From the NCBI RefSeq assembly GCF_902170785.1, contig NZ_CABHYG010000017.1, positions 1 to 64,000 of the forward strand: a DNA stretch of 64,000 nt, given 5' to 3'. Of the stretch, positions 9,556-17,631 are shown in pieces. The DNA comes from Yersinia proxima (GTDB lineage: Bacteria > Pseudomonadota > Gammaproteobacteria > Enterobacterales > Enterobacteriaceae). The position numbers and the translations under genes are program-made. The stretch's first letter is position 1. Every line of letters begins with the position of its first letter. Under the pieces are notes generated by a model. The model ran no database searches. It worked only from the letters and a program-made list of their open reading frames with translations, and had not been told where the DNA came from.

Positions 9556-9657
9556 GGCGTCCTTGTACCCTATTTAAGCCCGCGATGGAATGGTTTTGGC
9601 TGAATTTTCCTCCAGTTTACCATTCGAGCCCATCTGCGGGTGGGTTTTTACTGTGTA

Positions 9658-11376
9658 TCAAGCTGCACTGAACTGAGCATTATGCAGTTTGGCATAAGCC
9701 CCTTTACGGGCGAGAAGCTCGTGGTGGTCACCTTGTTCAACAATACCTTCTTTATCGACCACAATGATGCGGTCGGCATTTTGAATGGTGGCTAAACGGT
9801 GCGCAATCACCAATGTTGTTCGGCCTTGTGATAGTTCGGTCAATGCCAACTGAATAGCTTGTTCGGTCGCAGTATCCAGCGCAGATGTCGCTTCATCCAG
9901 AATCAAAATCGGTGGGTTTTTCAGGAAGATACGTGCAATAGAAAGGCGTTGTTTTTGCCCTCCTGATAATTTTACTCCGCGCTCACCGACCACAGTATCA
10001 AGACCATCCGGCAGGCTTTCAATCAGCTCATCCAGACGGGCTTGTCGTGCTGCCGCCATGATTTCGTCATCACTGGCATCTAACTTGCCATAGGCGATAT
10101 TTTCACGGATAGAACCGCCGAATAAGAAAACATCTTGTTGAACTATACCAATATTATTACGTAATGATTGCTGAGTCATATCACGGATATTGATCCCATC
10201 AATGGTGATAGCTCCCTCATCAAGCTCATAAAAGCGGGGGAGTAATGAGCATAATGTGGTCTTACCGGCTCCCGATGGCCCGACGAATGCGACGGTTTCG
10301 CCCGCACGGATTTGCAGATTCAAGTGAGTAAAGATTTTGCTCTGCGGCGAATAACCGAAACTGACATCCTGGTAGCAAATATCGCCTCTAAGATGGCCGA
10401 CCGGACGGGCATTGGGTTGATCAACAATATCGGGTAAGGTATCAATCAATTGAGTGAATCGCTTAAATCCAGCTATTCCTTTCGGATAACTTTCCAGCAC
10501 CGAGGTTATTTTTGCTACCGGGCGGAAAAACACTTCGACTAACAATAGAAAACCGACAAAACCACCATAGCTTAACTGATCATGAACGACATACCATGTG
10601 CCGACGACCATCACAATCAACTGCACCAGACGGGTGCTGAGGTAGCTCATGGTCATGCTGGTGGTCATGATGCGGTAAGCCTTCAGCTTCGTCGTACGGT
10701 AATCCTCATTATCTTTGGCGAATAATTTCTTCTCGTGGGATTCGTTTGCGAACGCTTTTACTACCCGAATACCGCCAATGCTTTCTTCAATTCGGGCATT
10801 AAAATTCCCTACCTGACCAAAGAGCCGGCGCCAGGTATCGGTCATTTGTGCGCCATAACGGCTGACCAAATAGGTCATAAACGGCACAATAACAATAGTG
10901 AGCAGCGCCAGTGGCAGATGAACGGACGCCATCAGGATAAAGGCACCAATAAAAGTCATCACTGCAATAAAAAGATCTTCCGGGCCGTGATGGGCAATTT
11001 CTCCGACTTCCTCTAAATCTTTCGTTACATGGGTGATGATATGGCCGGTCTTCATATTGTCGTAATAGCTAAACGATAACTTTTGCAGATGGCTAAATGC
11101 CTGGCGTCGCATATCCGTTTCGATGCCGACTCCAAGAGCATGTCCCCAATAGTTAACTATCGCCATGAGCGCTGTATTCAGGAGATAAATCATTAGCAGG
11201 CCGGTTGCAGCCCAGACTATCAACACCCAATCTTGGTTAGGGAGCAGTTTATCAATGAACAGTTTTACCGCCATCGGGAAGCTCAGTTCCAGCAGCCCGG
11301 CCAAAATTGCACAACCAAAATCCAGATAGAAGAGCCCTTTGTATGGGGTGTAATAAGAAAAGAAACGGCGGAGCAT
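9658..11376 (-). CDS. Type I ABC exporter, fused TM and ATPase domains
   Basis: A 572-residue half-transporter of the MsbA/BmrA-like class. About residues 1-310 form six membrane helices, and about 330-570 the nucleotide-binding domain with Walker A GPSGAGKTT, signature LSGGQKQR, Walker B ILILDEATSALD and the switch histidine in IAHRLA. All key residues are intact, so it should work as a homodimer in the inner membrane, exporting a lipid, peptide or drug; substrate is unknown. An AAGGAC ribosome site lies five bases before the ATG. A GNAT gene starts divergently about 190 bases away. Confidence 0.88.
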   Translation of the reverse strand: MLRRFFSYYTPYKGLFYLDFGCAILAGLLELSFPMAVKLFIDKLLPNQDWVLIVWAATGLLMIYLLNTALMAIVNYWGHALGVGIETDMRRQAFSHLQKLSFSYYDNMKTGHIITHVTKDLEEVGEIAHHGPEDLFIAVMTFIGAFILMASVHLPLALLTIVIVPFMTYLVSRYGAQMTDTWRRLFGQVGNFNARIEESIGGIRVVKAFANESHEKKLFAKDNEDYRTTKLKAYRIMTTSMTMSYLSTRLVQLIVMVVGTWYVVHDQLSYGGFVGFLLLVEVFFRPVAKITSVLESYPKGIAGFKRFTQLIDTLPDIVDQPNARPVGHLRGDICYQDVSFGYSPQSKIFTHLNLQIRAGETVAFVGPSGAGKTTLCSLLPRFYELDEGAITIDGINIRDMTQQSLRNNIGIVQQDVFLFGGSIRENIAYGKLDASDDEIMAAARQARLDELIESLPDGLDTVVGERGVKLSGGQKQRLSIARIFLKNPPILILDEATSALDTATEQAIQLALTELSQGRTTLVIAHRLATIQNADRIIVVDKEGIVEQGDHHELLARKGAYAKLHNAQFSAA

Positions 11377-11569
11377 CAGAAGTCCTTACAATTACAGAGG
11401 GAAATGACAACACAAAACAAGAAAGCGATTTACGACATCATAAATCGAAATGGTTCTTAATAGCGTTTATTTTGCCAGTTATTAGCAGATAATAAAATTC
11501 TTATCTGTGAGAATATGCCGAAAGTAAAGATAAAATCGAGTTGTGTTAGTCATTTCATAGCGAGGAACA

Positions 11570-11995
11570 ATGAGAATGAAGTTGACGATGACGGATACCC
11601 CAGCAACTGAAGATGTAGCTGAAATAATGGCAGGGCTGAAGACTTTTAACCGCAATTTTGTCGGTGATAATGGACGTCATCCATTAGCGGTGTTTATAAC
11701 GGGTGAACAGGGTGAAAAGTTAGGGGGTATTACTGCCTATACATTAGGTAATTACCTGAGTATAGAATTGTTATGGGTATCAGATGCATTACGTCATTCT
11801 GGAGCAGGTAGTAAACTAATGCAGGCAGTTGAGCAGGAAGCAATACAGCGAGGATGCAAGTTCTCCCAAGTGGATACATTCAGTTTCCAAGCGCGGCCTT
11901 TCTATGAAAAACAGGGTTATCAATTGCAGATGACGTTAGAAAATGTCGTGGATGAGTATCATCGTTATTATTTAACTAAAAATTTGATGCGTTAG
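11570..11995 (+). CDS. GNAT family N-acetyltransferase
   Basis: A 141-residue single-domain protein with the Gcn5-related acetyltransferase fold. The acetyl-CoA pyrophosphate-binding motif is LRHSGAGSKLMQAVEQEA, and the C-terminal FYEKQGYQ strand-helix is also typical. The acceptor is not predictable. A GAGGA site lies 3 bases before the ATG at 11570 and 9 bases before a second ATG at 11576, so the true start may be two codons later. It is divergent from the ABC exporter and precedes the amino-acid antiporter, with no clear functional link. Confidence 0.8.
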   Translation: MRMKLTMTDTPATEDVAEIMAGLKTFNRNFVGDNGRHPLAVFITGEQGEKLGGITAYTLGNYLSIELLWVSDALRHSGAGSKLMQAVEQEAIQRGCKFSQVDTFSFQARPFYEKQGYQLQMTLENVVDEYHRYYLTKNLMR

Positions 11996-12090
11996 ATCGC
12001 GCCGAAAATTCAGGTTGTTCACGCAATAGCATCTATAGGACTTAATCTGGTATTAGGTTAATCTGTTTTACATTGGATTAACTCATATAA

Positions 12091-13605
12091 ATGGAAATGA
12101 ATATGGCGGCCTCCTCAAATAAAAAGTTATCACTGTGGTCATTAACTTCGCTGGTCGTCGGTTCAATGATAGGTGCCGGTATTTTCTCTTTACCTGCGAC
12201 ATTTGGTCGTGCTACCGGGGGATTGGGCGCAATCATCGCCTGGATTATTGCAGGGGGAGGGATGTTGACTCTGGCCTTTGTTTTCCAAACATTGGCGCAA
12301 CGTAAACCTGAACTTGATTCTGGTGTTTATATTTATGCTAAAACTGGATTCGGTGACTATGCTGGTTTTGCGTCGGCTATCGGTTTCTGGGCGGGTGCAT
12401 GTATCGGCAGTGTCTCTTATTTTGTACTGATTAAATCAACACTCGGGGCATTCTTCCCACTATTTGGAGACGGCAATACTTTATCCGCTGTTTTAATTGC
12501 CTCATGTATTTTGTGGAGCTTCCATTTCATGGTGTTACGCGGCATCAAAGAGGCCGCGGCGATTAATACCATTGCAACTTTTGCTAAAGTTATTCCAATA
12601 TTTATTTTTATTATTGTTTTAGCATTTGCTTTCCACACCGATACTTTCGCATTAAATTTCTGGGGTACTCAGTCTCTGGGGGCTATAGGTGATCTCTCCC
12701 ATTTGGACGATTATGGTTATACCGGTCATGCGGCCTTGGAAATAGGTGCAGGCTCTGAATCTCTATTTTCCCAAGTTCGCAGTACTATGCTGGTGACTGT
12801 ATTTGTTTTTGTTGGTATTGAAGGCGCGAGTGTTTATTCCCGCTATGCTAAAGAAAGAAAACATGTCGGCATAGCGACCGTTTTAGGTTTTATCGGCGTT
12901 TTATGCCTGCTGGTGCTGGTTACCATGCTTTCCTATGGTGTATTGCTGCGACCTGATCTGGCAGCTTTACGTCAACCGTCTATGGCGGGCGTGTTAGAAC
13001 ATATTGTTGGTCGATGGGGTGCCATATTTATCAGTATTGGGTTGATCATCTCAGTGATGGGGGCCTATTTGTCATGGACCCTGCTGGCGGCCGAAGCGCT
13101 CTATTGTGCAGCAAAAAGCCATATTATGCCGAGTGTCTTGGCTAGCGAGAATAAACATGGGGTGCCCTCCGCTGCGGTTTGGATGTCCAATATTTTCATC
13201 CAATTATTCTTAATTGTTACGCTTTTCACCGAGTATGCCTTCCAACTCGCACTTGAGTTAACCAGCTCACTGGTTCTGATTCCCTATCTCTTGGTTGCTG
13301 CATATGGCTTGAAATTGGCCTGGACTCGAGAAACATACGTTGTGGGGGCGAAAGACCATAAGAAAGATTTTATTATTGCATTAATAGCAACTTTCTACGC
13401 CGTACTGATGGTGTATGCCGGAGGTTTAAAATATATCTTATTGTCGGCGGTGATATACGGTCCAGGAACCTTGTTGTTTATTATCGCTAAACGCGAGCAG
13501 AAGAAATTAGTCTTTTCGGCTATTGAAAAATGTGCTTTTGCCGTAGCGCTCATTGCAGCTGTCGCGGCGCTATATAGTCTTGCGACAGGTATTATTACCG
13601 TGTGA
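12091..13605 (+). CDS. ArcD-like basic amino acid antiporter (APC superfamily)
   Basis: A 504-residue, 12-13 helix inner-membrane protein of the basic amino acid/polyamine antiporter (APA) family. Helix 1 carries the substrate-binding GSMIGAGIFSLP motif, followed by LAFVFQTLAQRKPELDSGVYIYA, close to what I recall of arginine/ornithine antiporters. It probably swaps an imported basic amino acid for its breakdown product. No arginine deiminase or decarboxylase gene is adjacent, so the exact substrate is open. Three ATG codons in the first five are possible starts and none has a strong ribosome site. Confidence 0.8.
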   Translation: MEMNMAASSNKKLSLWSLTSLVVGSMIGAGIFSLPATFGRATGGLGAIIAWIIAGGGMLTLAFVFQTLAQRKPELDSGVYIYAKTGFGDYAGFASAIGFWAGACIGSVSYFVLIKSTLGAFFPLFGDGNTLSAVLIASCILWSFHFMVLRGIKEAAAINTIATFAKVIPIFIFIIVLAFAFHTDTFALNFWGTQSLGAIGDLSHLDDYGYTGHAALEIGAGSESLFSQVRSTMLVTVFVFVGIEGASVYSRYAKERKHVGIATVLGFIGVLCLLVLVTMLSYGVLLRPDLAALRQPSMAGVLEHIVGRWGAIFISIGLIISVMGAYLSWTLLAAEALYCAAKSHIMPSVLASENKHGVPSAAVWMSNIFIQLFLIVTLFTEYAFQLALELTSSLVLIPYLLVAAYGLKLAWTRETYVVGAKDHKKDFIIALIATFYAVLMVYAGGLKYILLSAVIYGPGTLLFIIAKREQKKLVFSAIEKCAFAVALIAAVAALYSLATGIITV

Positions 13606-13749
13606 TAAACTTGATGATACTGAGTGAAAATAGACTCGGAACCTCAAGCCTGGGTTATGATCGCAATACATTATCTATCTTAATGTGTTTGCAGTATTCC
13701 CTTATATTTACAATGGATGGGCTTGATCTATAACACAGACTACGACAGG

Positions 13750-13830
13750 ATCGCGTTGGAAAAGCCGGCTATCAGGCTAGCGCTAGGATGATTTTGATAA
13801 CAATGCGCCCAATAAAACGCGATTTTTCTT
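13750..13830 (+). other. Long-arm hairpin with T-run upstream of small membrane ORFs
   Basis: ATCGCGTT at 13750-13757 pairs perfectly with AACGCGAT at 13816-13823, which runs straight into TTTTTCTT. The enclosed ~58 bases hold a smaller AGCC/GGCT stem. The shape is that of an intrinsic terminator at the end of a short structured RNA or an attenuator. It ends about 40 bases before the TTG start proposed for the next small ORF. I cannot match it to a known riboswitch family. Confidence 0.4.
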
Positions 13831-13872
13831 ATGCAGGGTTACGGCTGGTGTGTTTTGCCAGTAGGTATTGCT

Positions 13873-14013
13873 TTGAAAAAACAAGAAAATATCACCCAGA
13901 ATAGTGACTATTCAACGGGGATTGGCGACGCGCAATTTGCGCTCGTAGTTTTACTGACAACATCATGTTTGTTGATTGCAATAACGTTGATTGTGATCCT
14001 ATGGTTAATTTGA
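13873..14013 (+). CDS. Putative small single-pass membrane protein
   Basis: Unrecognised. From a TTG at 13873, preceded by AGTAGG, the frame encodes 46 residues: a polar, charged N-terminal half (MKKQENITQ) and a C-terminal hydrophobic stretch of about 22 residues ending at the stop, consistent with a tail-anchored small membrane protein. The frame is open further upstream to an ATG at 13831, which lacks a ribosome site. The end is 26 bases before another small membrane ORF, so the two may be co-translated. Whether it is expressed is not shown by sequence alone. Confidence 0.45.
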   Translation: MKKQENITQNSDYSTGIGDAQFALVVLLTTSCLLIAITLIVILWLI

Positions 14014-14039
14014 TGTGCCATAGAAATTAGGGAGAATGT

Positions 14040-14204
14040 ATGGACAAGAGCTTGTTTGATGACAATAAAATCATTGCACTAATTGGTTTATTGTTGGCGG
14101 CACTTATTGTTGTTAGCACCATGTTTGTGATGACCTACATGGCGGATCGGCAGCGCAATGAAATACAAACCATTGATGTGCAGAATTGCTACAAAAAAAA
14201 CTGA
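14040..14204 (+). CDS. Putative small single-pass membrane protein (54 aa)
   Basis: Not a family I recognise. The 54-residue product has a short acidic head (MDKSLFDDNK), one transmembrane helix of about 23 residues and a basic/polar tail (ADRQRNE) with one cysteine near the end. An AGGGAG ribosome site lies five bases before the ATG, the best translational signal among the small ORFs of this region. A hairpin pairing ATTCGCC with GGCGAAT follows at about 14210-14247. It is convergent with the MarA-like regulator gene and directly follows the 46-residue membrane ORF. Confidence 0.6.
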   Translation: MDKSLFDDNKIIALIGLLLAALIVVSTMFVMTYMADRQRNEIQTIDVQNCYKKN

Positions 14205-14262
14205 GAATATATTCGCCGGTTAGCGCATATCTGCATCCTGGCGAATAATGGCATGGAGCAGA

Positions 14263-14649
14263 TTAGGCCAGCTTCTGGTGAGTAGTATGCAAGGGCAAAG
14301 CGATATTGAGGTCAATATCGGTATTTTGCCGGAAGTCATACGGGGTGATGCCGTAACGTTTTCTAAACATGTAAGTAAAGTGTGACTGTGAACCAAAGCC
14401 AAAATCCAAAGCAATATCAAAAATAGCGCTATCACTACTTCTTAGCTGATAAACGGCACCCGCTAAACGCCTTTCTCGAATGTATTTACCTAATGATACT
14501 CCTGTTACTTCTTTAAATATTTTCTGCATATGCCAAAGCGAGTAGCCCGAGTATACGGCTAACTCTTCAAGGTAGATGACTCGCCCCAGATGGGTTTCGA
14601 CCCATTTACTGAGGGCGCAGACTAACGCGAGATGATTTTCTTGTGACAT
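14263..14649 (-). CDS. MarA/SoxS/Rob-like AraC-type regulator
   Basis: A 128-residue protein made almost entirely of one AraC-type DNA-binding domain, the size of MarA and SoxS and lacking an effector domain. The first helix-turn-helix is in LEELAVYSGYSLWHMQKIFK, followed by GVSLGKYIRERRL, and the second is in IALDFGFGSQSHFTYMFRKRYG. MarA-type proteins activate stress, efflux and envelope genes as monomers and are usually controlled by their own abundance. No marR-like repressor gene is visible nearby. Which member of the group this is cannot be settled here. Confidence 0.8.
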   Translation of the reverse strand: MSQENHLALVCALSKWVETHLGRVIYLEELAVYSGYSLWHMQKIFKEVTGVSLGKYIRERRLAGAVYQLRSSDSAIFDIALDFGFGSQSHFTYMFRKRYGITPYDFRQNTDIDLNIALPLHTTHQKLA

Positions 14650-14887
14650 TATTTAGTCTGTTTTTTGGGGTTGGGAGGAGTGCAGTATACACAAGTTGAA
14701 TCTAACAACACAAAACACCAAATTGGTTTTGATTGTAGCAAATATATCATGAACTCTTTCCAAGACGTGTTTGCAAAAGAGCTTTCTGGTGCCATAGTAA
14801 AAGGGTAGTGTCATCTGAAAGGGGAAGACCCCGAGGATAAAAGGTTGAGTCTGGAAAAATAGAAATTAAAAATGATGAGGTGATCGC

Positions 14888-15001
14888 ATGTTGATAACAG
14901 TGATTATGACTCTGATAGCGGTTGTGGGTGTAACCGTCTTTCTAAAGATGCCAGTAATGGTTCTGCATAAAGGTAAAAGCGCAGGAGGTGACAAACTGTG
15001 A
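14888..15001 (+). CDS. Putative 37-residue membrane protein
   Basis: Not recognised. A GATGAGGTGA ribosome site lies five bases before the ATG. The 37-residue product is one hydrophobic helix (LITVIMTLIAVVGVTVFL) followed by a basic tail (HKGKSAGGDKL). A strong intrinsic terminator follows 46 bases after the stop and nothing else lies between, which supports a short monocistronic transcript. It is divergent from the MarA-like gene. The same RNA could instead be, or also be, a small regulatory RNA. Confidence 0.55.
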   Translation: MLITVIMTLIAVVGVTVFLKMPVMVLHKGKSAGGDKL

Positions 15002-15047
15002 GACTAGAAATATTGTGATCAATCGATATGTAATGACTTCTCTTCCG

Positions 15048-15084
15048 AACCAGGTGATTGATAGCTATCAAACCTGGTTTTTTT
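15048..15084 (+). terminator. Strong intrinsic terminator
   Basis: AACCAGGT pairs with ACCTGGTT, and the loop is itself a TTGATAGCTATCAA palindrome, followed by seven T. It closes the short transcript carrying the 37-residue ORF. Confidence 0.85.
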
Positions 15085-15195
15085 ATGCCGATAATTCTCC
15101 GCAGACGCATTGATAGAATCGCGAACATGGCAGGCTAAAGAAATATATCTGTGAGCGTGATATCCTTGCACAATATTATTGTGAAGGAATTATCC

Positions 15196-15435
15196 ATGTC
15201 CGAAATGTTCACTAATGACCAGGAATTGGTCTCCGATCTGGTTGCCTGCCAATTGGTTATCAAACAAATTCTTGATGTGATTGATATTATTGCCCCAACT
15301 GAAGTACGGGATAAAATGTCTCATCAACTCAAAGCTATTGATTTATCTTCACATCCCGCGGGAACTGACCCAGTAACTAAGCGTGCAATTGAGAAAGCCA
15401 TTGCATTGATTGATATGAAGTTCACGCAGAAGTAA
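15196..15435 (+). CDS. Conserved small enterobacterial protein, function unknown
   Basis: A 79-residue soluble, mostly helical protein. The open frame starts earlier at 15151, but AAGGA seven bases before the ATG at 15196 fixes the likely start ([10 protein letters not shown]). It has no signal peptide or membrane segment. It looks like one of the short enterobacterial DUF families (I suspect DUF2766, unverified); I cannot assign a role. A perfect terminator hairpin follows the stop. It sits beside yobH, mgrB and yebO but faces yobH. Confidence 0.7.
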   Translation: MSEMFTNDQELVSDLVACQLVIKQILDVIDIIAPTEVRDKMSHQLKAIDLSSHPAGTDPVTKRAIEKAIALIDMKFTQK

Positions 15436-15450
15436 CGCACTATCAGTTGT

Positions 15451-15483
15451 GTTTTGGTCTGTAGCTTGGGCACAGACCAAAAC
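15451..15483. terminator. Bidirectional terminator
   Basis: GTTTTGGTCTGT pairs with ACAGACCAAAAC across a nine-base loop, giving T-rich ends on both strands. It separates the convergent 79-residue protein gene and yobH. Confidence 0.85.
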
Positions 15484-15526
15484 CCGTGAGCTGGACAAAC
15501 TGCGGATAAATGCTCACTGCTATGGA

Positions 15527-15760
15527 TTATTCAAAGACATTATTACCAATCTTTTTTACTAGCGGACAGTTACTGACACCAATAATACCATTCTCCCCGT
15601 TTATAAATTGAGCGGTTGAAATGCCTCTGGCTGTCAGATACTTGCATTGTAAACCGATGCCGGCAGCATTCTTCTCGCTGCCAATCAGCACGCCATAGCC
15701 TGAAAAGAGTAAGCCTAAGTATATGATTGCCACTACCAAGAGAAGTCTGAATAAACTCAT
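15527..15760 (-). CDS. yobH: YobH family protein
   Basis: A 77-residue protein whose N-terminal hydrophobic segment runs into GLLFSGYGVLIGSEKNAAGIGLQCKYLTARG, the conserved core of E. coli YobH. It is probably exported or anchored by that N-terminal helix; the role is unknown. Two cysteines (CKYL and CPLV) may pair outside the membrane. The neighbouring mgrB and yebO are also its neighbours in E. coli, which supports the call. It is transcribed divergently from mgrB here. Confidence 0.85.
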   Translation of the reverse strand: MSLFRLLLVVAIIYLGLLFSGYGVLIGSEKNAAGIGLQCKYLTARGISTAQFINGENGIIGVSNCPLVKKIGNNVFE

Positions 15761-16005
15761 ATTGTTACTCTCTGTAATTAGTTTTACTTATTATATAATA
15801 GATATGTTTAACAGTTTAACTTGTAATAATGAGATGATTAATAGTAAAAATCCTAAACACTATTGATTTATAGAACGAAATGGCAAGATAGACACTAAAA
15901 TGGGATACTAACGTAATGGTAAACATGAGTAATTACATCTTGGCTATAAAAGGTTGATGTTTAGTAAAGTATAATTAAAAAAAAATGTTGAATAAGGTAT
16001 CTGAT

Positions 16006-16149
16006 TTGAACATTAAAAAACTTGTCGCAACGGTAGGGATTATCGCCGTTTGTTGCTTGTTTTACCTGTTAGCCCTTGATAGCTACTGTGACCAAGGGGG
16101 AACTTTTTCTACTGGCATTTGCGCTATTACTTCGATTATTCCATGGTAA
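16006..16149 (+). CDS. mgrB: PhoQ inhibitor MgrB
   Basis: The frame encodes 47 residues, the length of E. coli MgrB, with a short lysine-containing head (MNIKK), one membrane helix and a periplasmic tail with the conserved CDQ, SGIC-like (TGIC) and IIPW end. MgrB is a small inner-membrane protein that binds and represses the sensor PhoQ and is itself induced by PhoP, giving negative feedback; the two tail cysteines are needed. The 47-residue version starts at a TTG with TAAGG about ten bases upstream; an in-frame ATG at 15985 would add seven residues. A TATAAT box lies at about 15970. It is flanked by yobH and yebO as in E. coli. Confidence 0.88.
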   Translation: MNIKKLVATVGIIAVCCLFYLLALDSYCDQGGTFSTGICAITSIIPW

Positions 16150-16298
16150 GGATAGCTCATCCCTTATATATATAATAACCAATATAAACTATTACTTGCA
16201 GTTATTGTTATTAAATATTAATAGATTGCTCGGATTAACCTTTGCGACGAGGAGAGTGATAAGATAGTGCCTTCGTCACGTATGTAATAGGGTAGTCA

Positions 16299-16574
16299 AT
16301 GTTGGATACAAATATGGGCACAATGGGTATTGTCCCAATCGCTTTTTCGCTGTTTACCGTCATTTTTTTCTTGATAGTTTGGTTCTTTTTGAGCCGTGCC
16401 AGCGTGCGAGCAAACGAACAAATTCGCTTGTTACAAGACATCGTCGAACAACAGAAACAGCAAACAGAATTACTCAAAGCATTACTGGCTAATGCAACAG
16501 GTGCCAGTGACTTTCAAAGTGACAGTGATATCGTTTCTTCGCTTGATTTCAAAGGCGTTATTCCAGAGAGATAA
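16299..16574 (+). CDS. yebO: YebO family membrane protein
   Basis: A 91-residue protein with one N-terminal membrane helix ([21 protein letters not shown]) followed by [24 protein letters not shown], a basic-then-coiled-coil segment that matches YebO. Function is unknown. It follows mgrB in the same direction about 150 bases later, the conserved E. coli neighbourhood. The ATG at 16299 has only a weak GGGTAG-type ribosome site. The tail after the coiled coil is acidic and variable. Confidence 0.83.
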   Translation: MLDTNMGTMGIVPIAFSLFTVIFFLIVWFFLSRASVRANEQIRLLQDIVEQQKQQTELLKALLANATGASDFQSDSDIVSSLDFKGVIPER

Positions 16575-16582
16575 ACTTACCG

Positions 16583-16614
16583 ACTCTGGCACTGCGGGTT
16601 GGCAGTGTCAGAGT
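16583..16614. other. Hairpin after yebO
   Basis: ACTCTGGCACTGC pairs with GCAGTGTCAGAGT (one mismatch) around a six-base loop, with no T-run after it. It could stabilise the 3' end of the yebO message or act as a weak terminator. Confidence 0.5.
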
Positions 16615-16778
16615 GATTCCCATGCCTACATGTCATCCCTTCTTTTTCTCTCATTATTCTCTATGTTCGGTTTGACGTCCTGACGCCAGTCCACTCTTTA
16701 GTTGAGCCAAAACAAACACGTTTCTTGTCATAAATTTGTCTTAATTTCACCGTAATGTAGCCTGAACTTTATAGGTGA

Positions 16779-17090
16779 ATGGTGATTCGGATGATTAAAT
16801 GGTATGAAGAAAGTGACAGCGAAGTGAACAGAAGCATTGCGTTACTGAGCGGTGAGGATCCAGACAAGTGGTATCCGTATGGCGGCATTAAAGGCAAAGA
16901 TTACTGTAAGAACCCTTCCGATGCATGGCCTATCATCTATGCCAACAAAATTGGTCTCTATTCCCCAGAAATTAATGATAATAATCAGTGGAATGCCAGA
17001 ATTACCAATCCGCAAGGAGAATGGCAAGCCTATAGCCAAAGCCCACTGCGCGCGGCGATGATCTGTTATTTGCTCAGTCAGGAAGTGTGA
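16779..17090 (+). CDS. NinX/DUF2591-like phage-derived protein
   Basis: About 100 residues. The core DYCKNPSDAWPII and the C-terminal SPLRAAMICYLL match the DUF2591 family, which includes lambdoid phage NinX proteins of unknown function. There is no prophage around it, so it looks like a domesticated or stranded phage gene in a core region. The ATG at 16779 overlaps an AGGTGA motif, so the ATG at 16791 (MIKWYEES) may be the real start. The next small gene downstream is unknown. Confidence 0.7.
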   Translation: MVIRMIKWYEESDSEVNRSIALLSGEDPDKWYPYGGIKGKDYCKNPSDAWPIIYANKIGLYSPEINDNNQWNARITNPQGEWQAYSQSPLRAAMICYLLSQEV

Positions 17091-17194
17091 TAATCCCCCC
17101 AGTCATTCTCAGTAATAGTGAATGTCCCGTGCAGCTCGGATCGCGGGAATGACAAACGGTAAGGCGTTTTTTGATTGCTTTCGTGGAGCTGATG

Positions 17195-17440
17195 ATGAAA
17201 CGTATTATTAAAGGTGATTCAAATTTGTCACACTTAGTTATTGCTCATGCCGCAATTGACCACCATCAAAAATCCTACGGCGAACGGCGTCAGGGCTGGC
17301 CATCAACTTATCTTATCCGCTACAAGAATAATCGAGTTGCAGTTGAGGTTGTCACCCGGCGTCAGTCCTATGTGGCTACATTAATGATTGGCGCACGAAA
17401 TTTGAGTAAATTATGTGGTATATCTGCGTTACATCTTTGA
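17195..17440 (+). CDS. Small basic protein of unknown function
   Basis: Unrecognised. Of the possible starts, the ATG at 17195 has GGAG at six bases. The 81-residue product is basic, with HHQKSYGERRQGWPSTY and VEVVTRRQSYVATLMI stretches that look like a small alpha/beta fold, and no signal peptide or membrane helix. A terminator follows at 17466. It lies between the NinX-like gene and pheP. It could be a second phage-derived accessory gene, but nothing in the sequence proves that. Confidence 0.5.
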   Translation: MKRIIKGDSNLSHLVIAHAAIDHHQKSYGERRQGWPSTYLIRYKNNRVAVEVVTRRQSYVATLMIGARNLSKLCGISALHL

Positions 17441-17465
17441 GGGATATCCAGAGCCTCAGTTAATA

Positions 17466-17503
17466 AAACAACCGGCATATATAGTGCTAGCCGATTGTTT
17501 TTC
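17466..17503 (+). terminator. Terminator after the small basic protein gene
   Basis: AAACAACCGGC pairs with GCCGATTGTTT (one mismatch) and runs into five T. Confidence 0.7.
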
Positions 17504-17631
17504 ATCCTGTCAGCCATGAATGACCTTAATCCTTGCCGCAATCAGGTTTAAGTGTTAAAAAACCGCCGCAGATTCATTTACGAAAGGCACTTTTTACCAC
17601 GCGAGTGTGTGACAGTGCGGCAGAGGATAGG

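Noticed and set aside
9628-9650. Plus-strand terminator between the RIO kinase and ABC exporter genes
   Set aside because: CCCA/TGGG plus five T is oriented against both minus-strand genes and there is no plus-strand gene to end; the stem is too short to call.
13750-13830. Known metal or amino-acid riboswitch
   Set aside because: No conserved core of any riboswitch family I know is visible, so it is reported only as an unassigned structure.
16779-17440. Prophage remnant
   Set aside because: Only one NinX-like gene is recognisable; no integrase, attachment repeats or structural genes are present.
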